A stretch of 6,537 bases of DNA from Lentisphaeria bacterium (GCA_007133055.1 SLNM01000126.1:1-6537), one strand, 5' to 3'; numbered from the stretch's first letter, positions 1 to 6,394 are shown. The notes: generated by a model not told the origin, from the letters alone. Numbers and translations are program-made.

Positions 1-1
1 C

Positions 2-1321
2 CCGGCGCGTCATAGCGTCGACATGGCCGGCCGATCCATTCTGCCTAGAACCGAATACACTGGCCATCCCAAATATAGCTTGGACATCGCAGCGTCGGGT
101 GTGATTATTTTGCGGGTGCGCCACCCAATTATTGACCGGGACGGCGAACTGCTGGGGTACGTGGAGATGGGTGAAGACTGTCAGCGCCTAATCGAAGAAA
201 CATCGATGGAGTTGCAAGTTTTCCTAGCCGTGGCAATTGACAAAAAACTACTGCACCACCAGCAATGGACCGCCGCGCGCAAGGTTCGCGGCGACAGTTT
301 CGATTGGCACAGGCTTGATGGCGTTGCGCTGGTTCACGCATCACAGAAAAAATTGCCCGAAGCCTTCTCGGCGGCCGTGGAAAATTATTTGCGACAAGAC
401 CCCACCAGCCACCAGCTCCGTACAGGGACCAGACAATGGCGCCTGTCCGCTACCAACCTGCGAGACAGGAACGATGCCAGCGTCGGTCGTCTTTTGATTA
501 TTATGGATGTCAGCGAGGAGGATACAGCGTTTTGGCGAACCTTGACTCTAGGCGGATTCGGCGGAGGTCTGCTGACGGTAATGTTTCTGGTTTCAGCCTA
601 CGTTCTGCTCTACCGCGAAGAACACAGAAAAAGGTCTGCTTTGCTTGAACAGAAGGAACGGCTGCGATCACTGGCCGCCAAGCTCGCGACTGCCCAGGAC
701 CAGGAACAGCGGCGCATCGCCGAGGGATTGCATGGCGAAGTGGCGCAACTTTTGGCCGCTGTCAGTATGCGGCTGGCATCTGCCCGCAGTTGTCATTCGC
801 CGAAAAAAGTTGCCGAAATTTATGATCAGATCGACGAACTGCTTGATCATGCCTGCCAAAAGGTTCGTTCTCTCAGTTTCGAACTCACTTCTTCGACCCT
901 CTATCGACTGGGCCTGTACTATGGAATTGTTGAATTGTGTGAAATCATGAATCAACGCCACGACATGTGTTTTACGGTTCAGGGCGAAGTGCAAAAAGAC
1001 CTTGTTGACGAAAATTCCGCCACGATTGTGTTCAAAGCGGTTCGCGAAATGTTGTTCAATGTACTCAAGCATGCGGGGGTCAGGGAGGCCAGGGTAAAAA
1101 TCGAGTGCGAGAAGGAAATGATCAAAGTCTCGGTGATCGACCGTGGCAGGGGGTTTCCCGGTGGCGGTCCGGCCGACCACAGCCTCGACCATAATCTCGG
1201 CAGCGGCATGGGATTGTTCGGCATTCACCAGCTAATTCAAGACCTGGGTGGAAAAATGGCTGTCTTCTCGCAACCGGATGTGGAAACTCGCGTGGTTATA
1301 TGGGTGCCAACCTGCCAGTAG
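2..1321 (+). CDS. Sensor histidine kinase, NarL/DesK type (HisKA_3), 5'-truncated
   Basis: This is a membrane-bound two-component sensor kinase that would phosphorylate a LuxR/NarL-type response regulator, which is not in the window. The frame is open to the left edge, so the true start is upstream; residue numbers here count from the ATG at 23. Residues about 1-170 are a periplasmic sensor region with the blocks 'GELLGYVEMGED', 'AIDKKLL', a Trp-rich stretch and 'VGRLLIIMDV', resembling the double-Cache-like sensors common in environmental kinases (recollection of family pattern). A membrane helix spans about 173-196 and leads into a charged coiled segment. The HisKA_3 box 'RRIAEGLHGEVAQLL' places the phospho-histidine at H237, with the conserved Gln at Q242. 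The HATPase_c domain shows the N-box (N346, 'NVLKHAG'), G1 'DRGRGFP' (373-379) and G2 'GSGMGL' (393-398). An oddity is the glycine at 238, where family members carry Asp or Glu. Confidence 0.93.
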   Translation, partial: PARHSVDMAGRSILPRTEYTGHPKYSLDIAASGVIILRVRHPIIDRDGELLGYVEMGEDCQRLIEETSMELQVFLAVAIDKKLLHHQQWTAARKVRGDSFDWHRLDGVALVHASQKKLPEAFSAAVENYLRQDPTSHQLRTGTRQWRLSATNLRDRNDASVGRLLIIMDVSEEDTAFWRTLTLGGFGGGLLTVMFLVSAYVLLYREEHRKRSALLEQKERLRSLAAKLATAQDQEQRRIAEGLHGEVAQLLAAVSMRLASARSCHSPKKVAEIYDQIDELLDHACQKVRSLSFELTSSTLYRLGLYYGIVELCEIMNQRHDMCFTVQGEVQKDLVDENSATIVFKAVREMLFNVLKHAGVREARVKIECEKEMIKVSVIDRGRGFPGGGPADHSLDHNLGSGMGLFGIHQLIQDLGGKMAVFSQPDVETRVVIWVPTCQ

Positions 1322-1583
1322 GTTTCTTCCTTCCTGATTCCGACGTGTGTCCCCGCGCCAACGGCGCTTCGCATACTAGCCTGATTAATTCATGAACTTC
1401 GCCACGAGATGCGTCAGTGTGCGTGAGATCGGCAACTTGCAGCCGTAAACCGGTCGCGGGCGTACTTGACGTACTCCAAGATCGGTGTCGGCTGCAAGCT
1501 GTTGAGATTGCGTGCAATGGCACCTCGCAGTAGATGGCTCATGAATCAATTAGGCTGGCCATCTTCGGAATTCCCGGCGTTGG
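1322..1583. other. Intergenic region between convergent genes
   Basis: This gap separates the stop codons of the kinase gene and the PEP-CTERM gene, which point at each other. Most of it is taken up by the near-palindromic element described separately. I see no credible protein-coding ORF in either strand: the short open frames have no ribosome binding site and cross the palindrome. A small GC hairpin (GCGCC, loop AAC, GGCGC) lies near 1355-1367 but has no T-run on either side, so I do not call it a terminator. Confidence 0.6.
1376..1558. repeat. 183-bp near-palindromic foldback (MITE-like) element
   Basis: The two arms of this segment are inverted copies of each other around position 1467, with no gap needed over 70 nt per arm. 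The outer 20 positions (1376-1395 against 1539-1558) match at 17, with the core TCATGAAT shared and AGCCT/AGGCT near the tips. A perfect inner 10-bp stem pairs CTTGCAGCCG (1436-1445) with CGGCTGCAAG (1489-1498). The central 43 nt are again roughly self-complementary (ACCGGTC against GATCGGT). The middle of each arm matches poorly, and many mismatches are transitions, as expected for an old element. Conserved tips, long arms and an intergenic site fit a non-autonomous mobile element (inference). I could not identify a target-site duplication or a parent transposon. Confidence 0.6.
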
Positions 1584-2135
1584 TCAGGCAAGGTGCCGCC
1601 GCCGCCCCAAACCAAACCATGCCATGCCTAAGCCGAGTAGAAGAAAGACGGAGGGCTCGGGTATTTCCCAAATTTGATTGGCAAAGACAAACTGCATTTC
1701 AAAATCAGTCAGTCCTGGTGTCTCGCCAATATTACCGGGCAGAGCGACAACCAGGCTGTCAATGAAGTATGCTGCTTCAAGGGGGTTTGCATTGCTGTAC
1801 AAGCGCAGAAACACCTCATCGAATTCATCGGCCAGGAAGTCAAACGGTCCAATCTCGTAAGCGTCCGAAGCCACCCACCAACCCCATGTCACATCAGCGT
1901 TCGCGGAAACAAATTGGGCGGTGTTCGCATCCCAGAGCAACGGGTCAGTTGTCTCCCCTCTGGTTAGATTGAAAACCTCGCACCACCATCCCTCGCCATC
2001 ATAGTCCACCTCCTCCCCCGTCAGCGAAGGAATATCGTCGATAAGCAGCGAATTCCAATGTCGTTCGACAGCCTCGGACAAGCCAACCATTGCGAATACA
2101 GAAACCAACAGCCAAACACCGCCGTGATTTTTCAT
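1584..2135 (-). CDS. Small exported PEP-CTERM protein
   Basis: This 183-residue protein has both export and sorting signals. Residues 1-22 form a signal peptide (hydrophobic core 'WLLVSVFAMVGL', likely cleavage after SEA). The C-terminus is a textbook PEP-CTERM tail: Pro-Glu-Pro at 159-161, a hydrophobic segment 162-177, then RRR at 178-180. In the known PEP-CTERM/exosortase pathway such tails are recognised and cleaved by exosortase in species that make exopolysaccharide. The mature part (23-158) is acidic and Trp-rich, with one Cys and no enzyme motif that I recognise. The ATG at 2135 has an AGAGGA ribosome binding site at 2143-2148, 7 nt upstream. The gene lies 24 nt after the stop of the upstream secreted-protein gene on the same strand, so the two are probably cotranscribed. 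Neither exosortase nor exopolysaccharide genes are in the window. Confidence 0.85.
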   Translation of the reverse strand: MKNHGGVWLLVSVFAMVGLSEAVERHWNSLLIDDIPSLTGEEVDYDGEGWWCEVFNLTRGETTDPLLWDANTAQFVSANADVTWGWWVASDAYEIGPFDFLADEFDEVFLRLYSNANPLEAAYFIDSLVVALPGNIGETPGLTDFEMQFVFANQIWEIPEPSVFLLLGLGMAWFGLGRRRHLA

Positions 2136-2159
2136 TTTGCAATCCTCTTCTTTACCTGG

Positions 2160-2984
2160 TTATTTCGTGCCAGCATCATAGTAGTTGCTGAAAAAAATCA
2201 ACTCCTTCCCTCCGTCGGGCGAAGTATACCAAAACCCCGAACCAAGCTCAATGTCAACATCGCTGCCGCCGGGGTCCCCTCCCCTTGACCAGGCCCTGTC
2301 GGTCGAGATCAACCAGTATGGCTCGCCGTTGGCTGGTTGATACAAACCGTAGCGCAGGTAACCACTGCCCGTCCACAGGGAGATTTTGTCCGCCGCCTCC
2401 CATTCGGATGAAGGTGACGAGTTGGAGACGACCATCTCATTCAGGCTGACCGTCGAGGCATAAGGGTAGCCAACAATCGAGACGCCGGGGGTTATCAACC
2501 CTACCGGCAGCCACTCTCCTTCCGGCACCTCGCCCCCCAATAGGATGTAGTCTGTTCCGCACGGCCCGCCGGCGGTGAACCAAACAGCTTCACCCCGCAT
2601 AAGATCAATTTGCGACGGGCCCGGGTCCCCGCCTCTCGACCAGGCTCTGTCGGTTGATATCAGCCAGTAGGGAGAGCCAGCGTCGGGTGGATGATACAGG
2701 CCATAGGCCAAATATCCGGTGCCGGTCCAGATACTTATCCTGTCCGAATGGAAAAATGAACTGGATGCGTTCAGCTCCTCCAGATTCAAAATCACATTCT
2801 GAATACTGATGGCGGCATCGTCTGTAAATTGAGTAAGATTCAAGAGCGCGGCCTGACCGCCTTCCGGCGCGATAATCATTGCATACCCCACAATGTTGGA
2901 ATAAGCATTGACATCTTCGGCCGCAACCCTCGGAAGACAACCAAAAGCCAGCACAACAGACAAGCCAGCGGCGATTTTCTTCAT
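2160..2984 (-). CDS. Secreted protein with two internal repeats, function unknown
   Basis: This 274-residue exported protein belongs to no family whose function I can name. Residues 1-22 are a signal peptide (MKK start, hydrophobic core, cleavage likely after VAA). The mature protein opens with 'NIVGY', a block I associate with Kiritimatiellota and Lentisphaerota exoproteins. Two homologous units follow, about residues 29-150 and 168-266. Each has an 'NIVGY/SIVGY' entry, an 'I-W-T-G-x-G-Y-L-x-Y-G-L-Y' strand, the shared 17-residue block YWLISTDRAWSRGGDPG (106-122 and 223-239), and a 'W/FW-x-T' segment. The pattern looks beta-rich, possibly a structural or surface protein (inference). I chose the ATG at 2984 because GGAGGTGA lies just upstream and it gives a clean signal peptide; the longer frame to 3131 would run into the divergent gene. 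It appears to be the first gene of an operon with the PEP-CTERM gene, although it has no PEP-CTERM tail itself. Confidence 0.82.
   Translation of the reverse strand: MKKIAAGLSVVLAFGCLPRVAAEDVNAYSNIVGYAMIIAPEGGQAALLNLTQFTDDAAISIQNVILNLEELNASSSFFHSDRISIWTGTGYLAYGLYHPPDAGSPYWLISTDRAWSRGGDPGPSQIDLMRGEAVWFTAGGPCGTDYILLGGEVPEGEWLPVGLITPGVSIVGYPYASTVSLNEMVVSNSSPSSEWEAADKISLWTGSGYLRYGLYQPANGEPYWLISTDRAWSRGGDPGGSDVDIELGSGFWYTSPDGGKELIFFSNYYDAGTK
2268..2318 (-). repeat. Second copy of the internal 17-codon repeat block
   Basis: This segment encodes YWLISTDRAWSRGGDPG in the second unit of the secreted repeat protein. It pairs with the copy at 2619-2669, exactly 351 nt (117 codons) away. The amino acids are identical, but eight bases differ. 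Confidence 0.9.
2619..2669 (-). repeat. First copy of the internal 17-codon repeat block
   Basis: This segment encodes the same 17 residues as 2268-2318, in the first unit of the protein. All eight differences between the two copies are synonymous: Leu, Ile, two Ser, two Arg, Gly and Pro codons. Confidence 0.9.
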
Positions 2985-2992
2985 GATTTCAT

Positions 2993-3000
2993 TCACCTCC
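2993..3000 (-). promoter_or_regulatory. Strong ribosome binding site fixing the start at 2984
   Basis: Read on the minus strand this is GGAGGTGA, a near-perfect match to the 16S rRNA 3' end, 8 nt before the ATG at 2984. It decides against the longer frame that begins at 3131. Confidence 0.8.
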
Positions 3001-3070
3001 GCCATGCCGGGGTTCGAATTGGCGGTAAATAAAGCAAAAATCTTTTCTCTTTGCAGGTATAACGTTTGTC

Positions 3071-3088
3071 CTGCCAGGCAGAATTGCC
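3071..3088. promoter_or_regulatory. Overlapping palindromes, candidate operator
   Basis: CTGCC-A-GGCAG (3071-3081) is a perfect 11-bp palindrome. It overlaps a second inverted repeat, GGCA-GAAT-TGCC (3077-3088). The hexamer TGCCAG also occurs twice, at 3072-3077 and 3085-3090. The site lies directly downstream of the possible -10 for the deacetylase gene, a position where a bound protein could block transcription (inference). Confidence 0.3.
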
Positions 3089-3092
3089 AGTT

Positions 3093-3102
3093 GAGGAAAG
3101 GA
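3093..3102 (+). promoter_or_regulatory. Ribosome binding site fixing the start at 3111
   Basis: GAGGAAAGGA ends 8 nt before the ATG at 3111 and selects this codon over the in-frame ATG at 3066, which has no purine-rich site and would put 15 extra non-signal residues ahead of the signal peptide. Confidence 0.75.
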
Positions 3103-3110
3103 TACATAAT

Positions 3111-4727
3111 ATGCTGACGACTATCATCCATCGAAAATCAACAGGCTTGTTGGTATATTCCCTCCTGCTGATGGCGGCTCTGCCTTCCCCGGCGAATGTT
3201 GTGCCTGTTTCAACTGCGCCCCCGCAAGGCCTGGCTCCCTCCGAAACGCCACAGATGGTACTGATTACTTTCGACGACGCGGTTAACACCGCGATTTTTT
3301 CCGATATTCTCAAGATTTCCGATCATCAAAACCCGGACGGATCGCCTGTGGCCTTCACTTTCTTCATCAGCACCAATTACACTGACTATTGGCTTGTCCA
3401 TCGACTGCATGCCGCCGGCCATGAAATCGCGGTGCATACGATCACCCATTCCACTGGCAATTCCACGTCCTTCGACACCTGGATACGGGAAATAGAAGGA
3501 TGCAGAGAAGCGCTGTCGCGCCTGGCCGGCATCCCCCGCGCTGACATACGCGGATTCCGAGCCCCCTACCTAAGGCATAATTCAGCCATGTTCGACGCCC
3601 TGGCCCGATTGGGATTCGATTATGACACATCGATTCCCGAGGCTCCCGGCTTGCACAGTTCGGACGGTGAGAATTATATTTGGCCCTATACCTTGCACGA
3701 TGGCATAAAACAACACATGTGGTCCGGCACCGGCCCCGACAAAAGTCTGCCAGAGCTGTTCGAGGTGCCGATGTGGAACCTTCTCGACGGCGAGACCCGC
3801 CACAACATGGACCCGCCCGGCAGCAGGGAATATTTGGTTGAACTTTTCAAGAGCAACTTCCTGATGCGCTACGAGGGCAATCGCACCCCCTGGGGACTGT
3901 GGCTGCATGCTTCACCGTGGTTGACCAGCCAGGAACGCATTGACGCGCTCAATGAGTTTCTCGACTGGGCACTCGCCATGCCGGACGTGTGGGTGGTTGG
4001 TGTTGGCACCATGGTGGACTGGATGCGAGACCCCGCCCCGGCGGCCATCGTCGAGCAGCAGGGTGTGCTGTCGACTCATACCTATACTGCCGTCGCGGAA
4101 GAAGAAACCTATTCAAATATCTTCCCGGAAGGCAGGTTCCGTTCCGTGGGCGGTCGAGCACCGGTGTATCCGACCCCGGAAAATGCTTTTATGCGCCACG
4201 TGGAAGTGGCCGGCGTCGATATCGAGTGGTGGATTGTCAACCAATGGGGAACCGGATTTCAAGCAGAGATTCGCATCAGGCATGAACTATCAAAGCCCCT
4301 TAGCGACTGGGAGATAGAAATGGATTTGGGCCAGGTTGAAATTACCGGTGCCTGGGGAGTCGCCAGCCATGGGATTGAAGAGGATCTGCTTTATATCACT
4401 CCTGGCTACGCCGGGGCGGCGATCCCGGCCGGAGAAACAACTATTTTGACGATTGGTGCGACTGGTCCGCCCGAATCTCTGGGACAGCCGCAAGGAACCT
4501 TTAAGGCTGCCGATTTTCTGCCGCCGCAACTGGCCATTGTCCCCGATTTGGTTGGAGGTTCCTTCAGGCTCGAGTGGAATCGAGTCGCGCCTGTCTACAT
4601 ACTGCAGCGGCGAACCTGTCTCAAGGAGGGGGATTGGCAGACCGTGGAAACCTACTTCGGTCGGGAGAGTGCGGTCGATTCCCCCGAAATTCCAGCGGCC
4701 TTTTACCGACTCCAGGCAGTGCATTGA
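3111..4727 (+). CDS. Secreted CE4 polysaccharide (chitin) deacetylase with CBM2-like domain
   Basis: This 538-residue secreted enzyme would remove N-acetyl groups from chitin or a related amino-sugar polymer using a divalent metal. Residues 1-28 form a signal peptide. The NodB/CE4 domain spans about 47-308: motif 1 'TFDDA' (base D55, metal ligand D56), motif 2 'HTITH' (metal ligands H109 and H113), motif 3 'RAPY' (150-153), motif 4 around 'YDTSI', and motif 5 'LWLH' (H266), so all catalytic residues are kept. The wording 'PQMVLITFDDAVN', 'GHEIAVHTITH', 'GFRAPYLR' and 'WPYTL' resembles arthropod chitin deacetylases more than typical bacterial NodB proteins. A CBM2-like module follows (about 365-452): 'WGTGF' at W379, 'SDWEIEMDLG', W415, then a Tyr (Y433) where the third binding Trp usually sits. 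Residues 468-538 form another module ending in FYRLQAVH. It is transcribed divergently from the secreted-protein operon. Confidence 0.9.
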   Translation: MLTTIIHRKSTGLLVYSLLLMAALPSPANVVPVSTAPPQGLAPSETPQMVLITFDDAVNTAIFSDILKISDHQNPDGSPVAFTFFISTNYTDYWLVHRLHAAGHEIAVHTITHSTGNSTSFDTWIREIEGCREALSRLAGIPRADIRGFRAPYLRHNSAMFDALARLGFDYDTSIPEAPGLHSSDGENYIWPYTLHDGIKQHMWSGTGPDKSLPELFEVPMWNLLDGETRHNMDPPGSREYLVELFKSNFLMRYEGNRTPWGLWLHASPWLTSQERIDALNEFLDWALAMPDVWVVGVGTMVDWMRDPAPAAIVEQQGVLSTHTYTAVAEEETYSNIFPEGRFRSVGGRAPVYPTPENAFMRHVEVAGVDIEWWIVNQWGTGFQAEIRIRHELSKPLSDWEIEMDLGQVEITGAWGVASHGIEEDLLYITPGYAGAAIPAGETTILTIGATGPPESLGQPQGTFKAADFLPPQLAIVPDLVGGSFRLEWNRVAPVYILQRRTCLKEGDWQTVETYFGRESAVDSPEIPAAFYRLQAVH

Positions 4728-4733
4728 CCGCTT

Positions 4734-4769
4734 ATGGCTCAACGCAAGAGTGAGTATCGTTGAAGCCAT
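4734..4769. terminator. Hairpin between convergent genes, possible terminator
   Basis: ATGGCTCAACG (4734-4744) pairs with CGTTG-A-AGCCAT (4758-4769): 11 base pairs with one bulged A at 4763 and a 13-nt loop. It almost fills the 47-nt gap between the stop codons of the deacetylase gene and the opposite-strand gene. Position fits a shared bidirectional terminator, but neither strand has a U-tract, so termination here would not be classically Rho-independent. Confidence 0.4.
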
Positions 4770-4774
4770 GCGAA

Positions 4775-6394
4775 TTAAGCGAACCGGCGAGGCTCGAAGT
4801 GCAGCAGGTTCCGGGCAAACTGCAGGCGGCGCTGTCGCACGCTCTTCTCGAAATCGTATCGGCTGCCGATCATTTCCTCGACTGAAGTATGCAGTGCGCG
4901 CCGGCGCTGAACATAGCGCCGGGCGGCGGCGGCGGCGGTCAGCAGGTCGCGTCGGACAACGAAGTCGCCGGTTTTCTCGAATCGCTCTTGGTCGAGCAGT
5001 CTGCGCAGGCTGTCCTCATGCAGGGTAAGAACTAGTTTTCGGTAGCGTGCGGTCAGCTCGCGGGGCAGCAATTGCGCCTCTCGCAGGCTGGCGAAATGGA
5101 GGGCGAGCTGCTCGACCACCTTGTCGCGCTGCCGCAAGCTGCCAAAGGTTCGACTGACCAGGTCGAGCTGGGATATCAGGTAGCGATAAAGCTGGCGGTC
5201 GCCGACGGAGTACGTACGGATGGTTTCAATTGGCTGACGGTCGGCTTTGAGGTCATCGAGCACGGCCTGCCGAACCATGCCGGTGGTATGGCGCAGCAGT
5301 TTTTGCCGCCATGCCGCCAGCTCCGGGCCGGGGAATCCGAGCAATGCCAGTGCGAGCTGGTAGGCGCCGTCGGGAGCGGCCAGGAGGACGTCGGCAAACA
5401 GGATAATCGGAGCGAACAGGCTTTCCATCCGCTTCAGTTCATGAAAGATCGCCTCGCCGCTCCAGCCTGGGTCAGTGCCGACCATTTCCGAGCGCCCCTT
5501 TTTTTCGCCGCCCAGCAGTCGACTGAAGCCAATGAAGGCGTTGGCGGCCTCTCCCAGTTCGCCAATCGCCCTTTGCAGCCAGTCCAGCAGCTCAGCCTCC
5601 GTCCTCTGCGGTTTCTCCGCGATTTTCGCCAGTCGGCGCAGCCAGCTTGAACGGCTGTCGCGCAGGCTTGGCAGCCAGAATTCGAGCAACTGCCGGCGCA
5701 GCACTGCGTCGGTCTCCTCGGCCACCGCCGGCCATTGCTGGCGCAAGTCCTCGCTGCCGCACCATTCGAACAGCCAATTGCGGATTTCCCTTGGCAGGGT
5801 TCGAGGTCTGCGCCAGGCTCGGAGCAGATCGCGCACCACATCCTGGTCGAGCCGGCCGCGATGCTCGACCAGAAAATCGTTCATCCATGCAAATGCCTGT
5901 GCGCTGTCCGCCTCCAGCAACACCTCGAACATCACAGCCATCACGGTGGGGGCAGTCTGATTGCGACGGACCACGGCGTCGACCGAATTGCCGAGACGCT
6001 CCGGCACCTGCGCGGTCTCGAGCAGCCTGAACCATTCCACGGCGGAAAGCGACTGCGGCACCGCCAGCGCCACCGAATGCGGCGGCGCTCGCTCCGCGTC
6101 CTCGTCCGAACGCACCACCCCGCCCGCCGCCGAGAGCTGTTTGAGGGCAGGGCGCAGATGCCGGCTGAAATCATCCAGCAGCTCCTTCTCCATCCGCTTC
6201 CAGGCGGTGCTGAGAAACGATTCAATCAAATTTTGGGCGAACTCGGCCAGCGCCGGGAAGTCATCGGCCCGGACCAGTCGGGCTTGCCGCAGCGCATCCG
6301 TCCGCAGCGATTCGGCCTCGTGCGGGTTGAGTCCGGTCAGCGGTTGCAGGACATGCAACAGTTGCCGGGCAGACGATGAAGCTGAGAGTGCCAT
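4775..6394 (-). CDS. Hypothetical helical cytoplasmic protein, family unknown
   Basis: I do not recognise this 539-residue protein. It has no signal peptide, no convincing membrane helix, and no nucleotide-binding, protease or DNA-binding motif that I can see. It is rich in Leu, Arg, Ala and Trp, and almost all of it reads as amphipathic helix, as in alpha-solenoid or scaffold proteins (inference). A flexible Gly/Lys/Glu linker at about 294-315 separates an N-terminal half from a C-terminal half. A short proline/charged gap (about 92-106) splits off the first 90 residues. The C-terminus (480-539) is strongly basic, with 'RRDLLTAAAAARRYVQRRR'. The start at 6394 is preferred: the 18 codons before it derive partly from the adjacent repeat. 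Its ribosome binding site (GAGGG, 14 nt upstream) is weak. The gene is visibly GC-richer than 1584-3110, with strong third-position G/C. It is convergent with the deacetylase gene, so no operon partner is visible. Confidence 0.7.
   Translation of the reverse strand: MALSASSSARQLLHVLQPLTGLNPHEAESLRTDALRQARLVRADDFPALAEFAQNLIESFLSTAWKRMEKELLDDFSRHLRPALKQLSAAGGVVRSDEDAERAPPHSVALAVPQSLSAVEWFRLLETAQVPERLGNSVDAVVRRNQTAPTVMAVMFEVLLEADSAQAFAWMNDFLVEHRGRLDQDVVRDLLRAWRRPRTLPREIRNWLFEWCGSEDLRQQWPAVAEETDAVLRRQLLEFWLPSLRDSRSSWLRRLAKIAEKPQRTEAELLDWLQRAIGELGEAANAFIGFSRLLGGEKKGRSEMVGTDPGWSGEAIFHELKRMESLFAPIILFADVLLAAPDGAYQLALALLGFPGPELAAWRQKLLRHTTGMVRQAVLDDLKADRQPIETIRTYSVGDRQLYRYLISQLDLVSRTFGSLRQRDKVVEQLALHFASLREAQLLPRELTARYRKLVLTLHEDSLRRLLDQERFEKTGDFVVRRDLLTAAAAARRYVQRRRALHTSVEEMIGSRYDFEKSVRQRRLQFARNLLHFEPRRFA

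Larger units (their letters stand above)
2985..3110. promoter_or_regulatory. Divergent promoter region
   Basis: These 126 bases separate the oppositely oriented starts at 2984 (-) and 3111 (+) and must carry control signals for both. A TATAAC hexamer (3058-3063, +) reads TTATAC on the minus strand one base off, so either strand could use it as a -10, but no good -35 accompanies it. An AT-rich stretch lies at 3026-3051. Overlapping palindromes at 3071-3088 may bind a regulator. Promoter positions are guesses. Confidence 0.4.

Noticed and set aside
668..1228. 186-codon open frame on the minus strand
   Set aside because: It lies entirely inside the kinase gene, antisense to its catalytic domains, and its translation shows no domain or ribosome binding site.
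1355..1367. GC hairpin after the kinase gene as a terminator
   Set aside because: The stem is only 5 bp and no T-run follows on either strand.
2931..2945. Lipoprotein signal at Cys16 of the secreted repeat protein
   Set aside because: The residues before Cys are Leu-Ala-Phe-Gly; the Phe at -2 does not fit the lipobox, and a normal signal peptidase I site follows at VAA.
3066..3110. Earlier in-frame ATG for the deacetylase
   Set aside because: It has no ribosome binding site and would add 15 polar residues ahead of the signal peptide, while the ATG at 3111 has a good site.
5735..6379. 214-codon open frame on the plus strand
   Set aside because: It is antisense to the GC-rich helical-protein gene. 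Long antisense frames are expected there from high third-position GC, and its His/Gln/Arg-rich translation looks non-natural.
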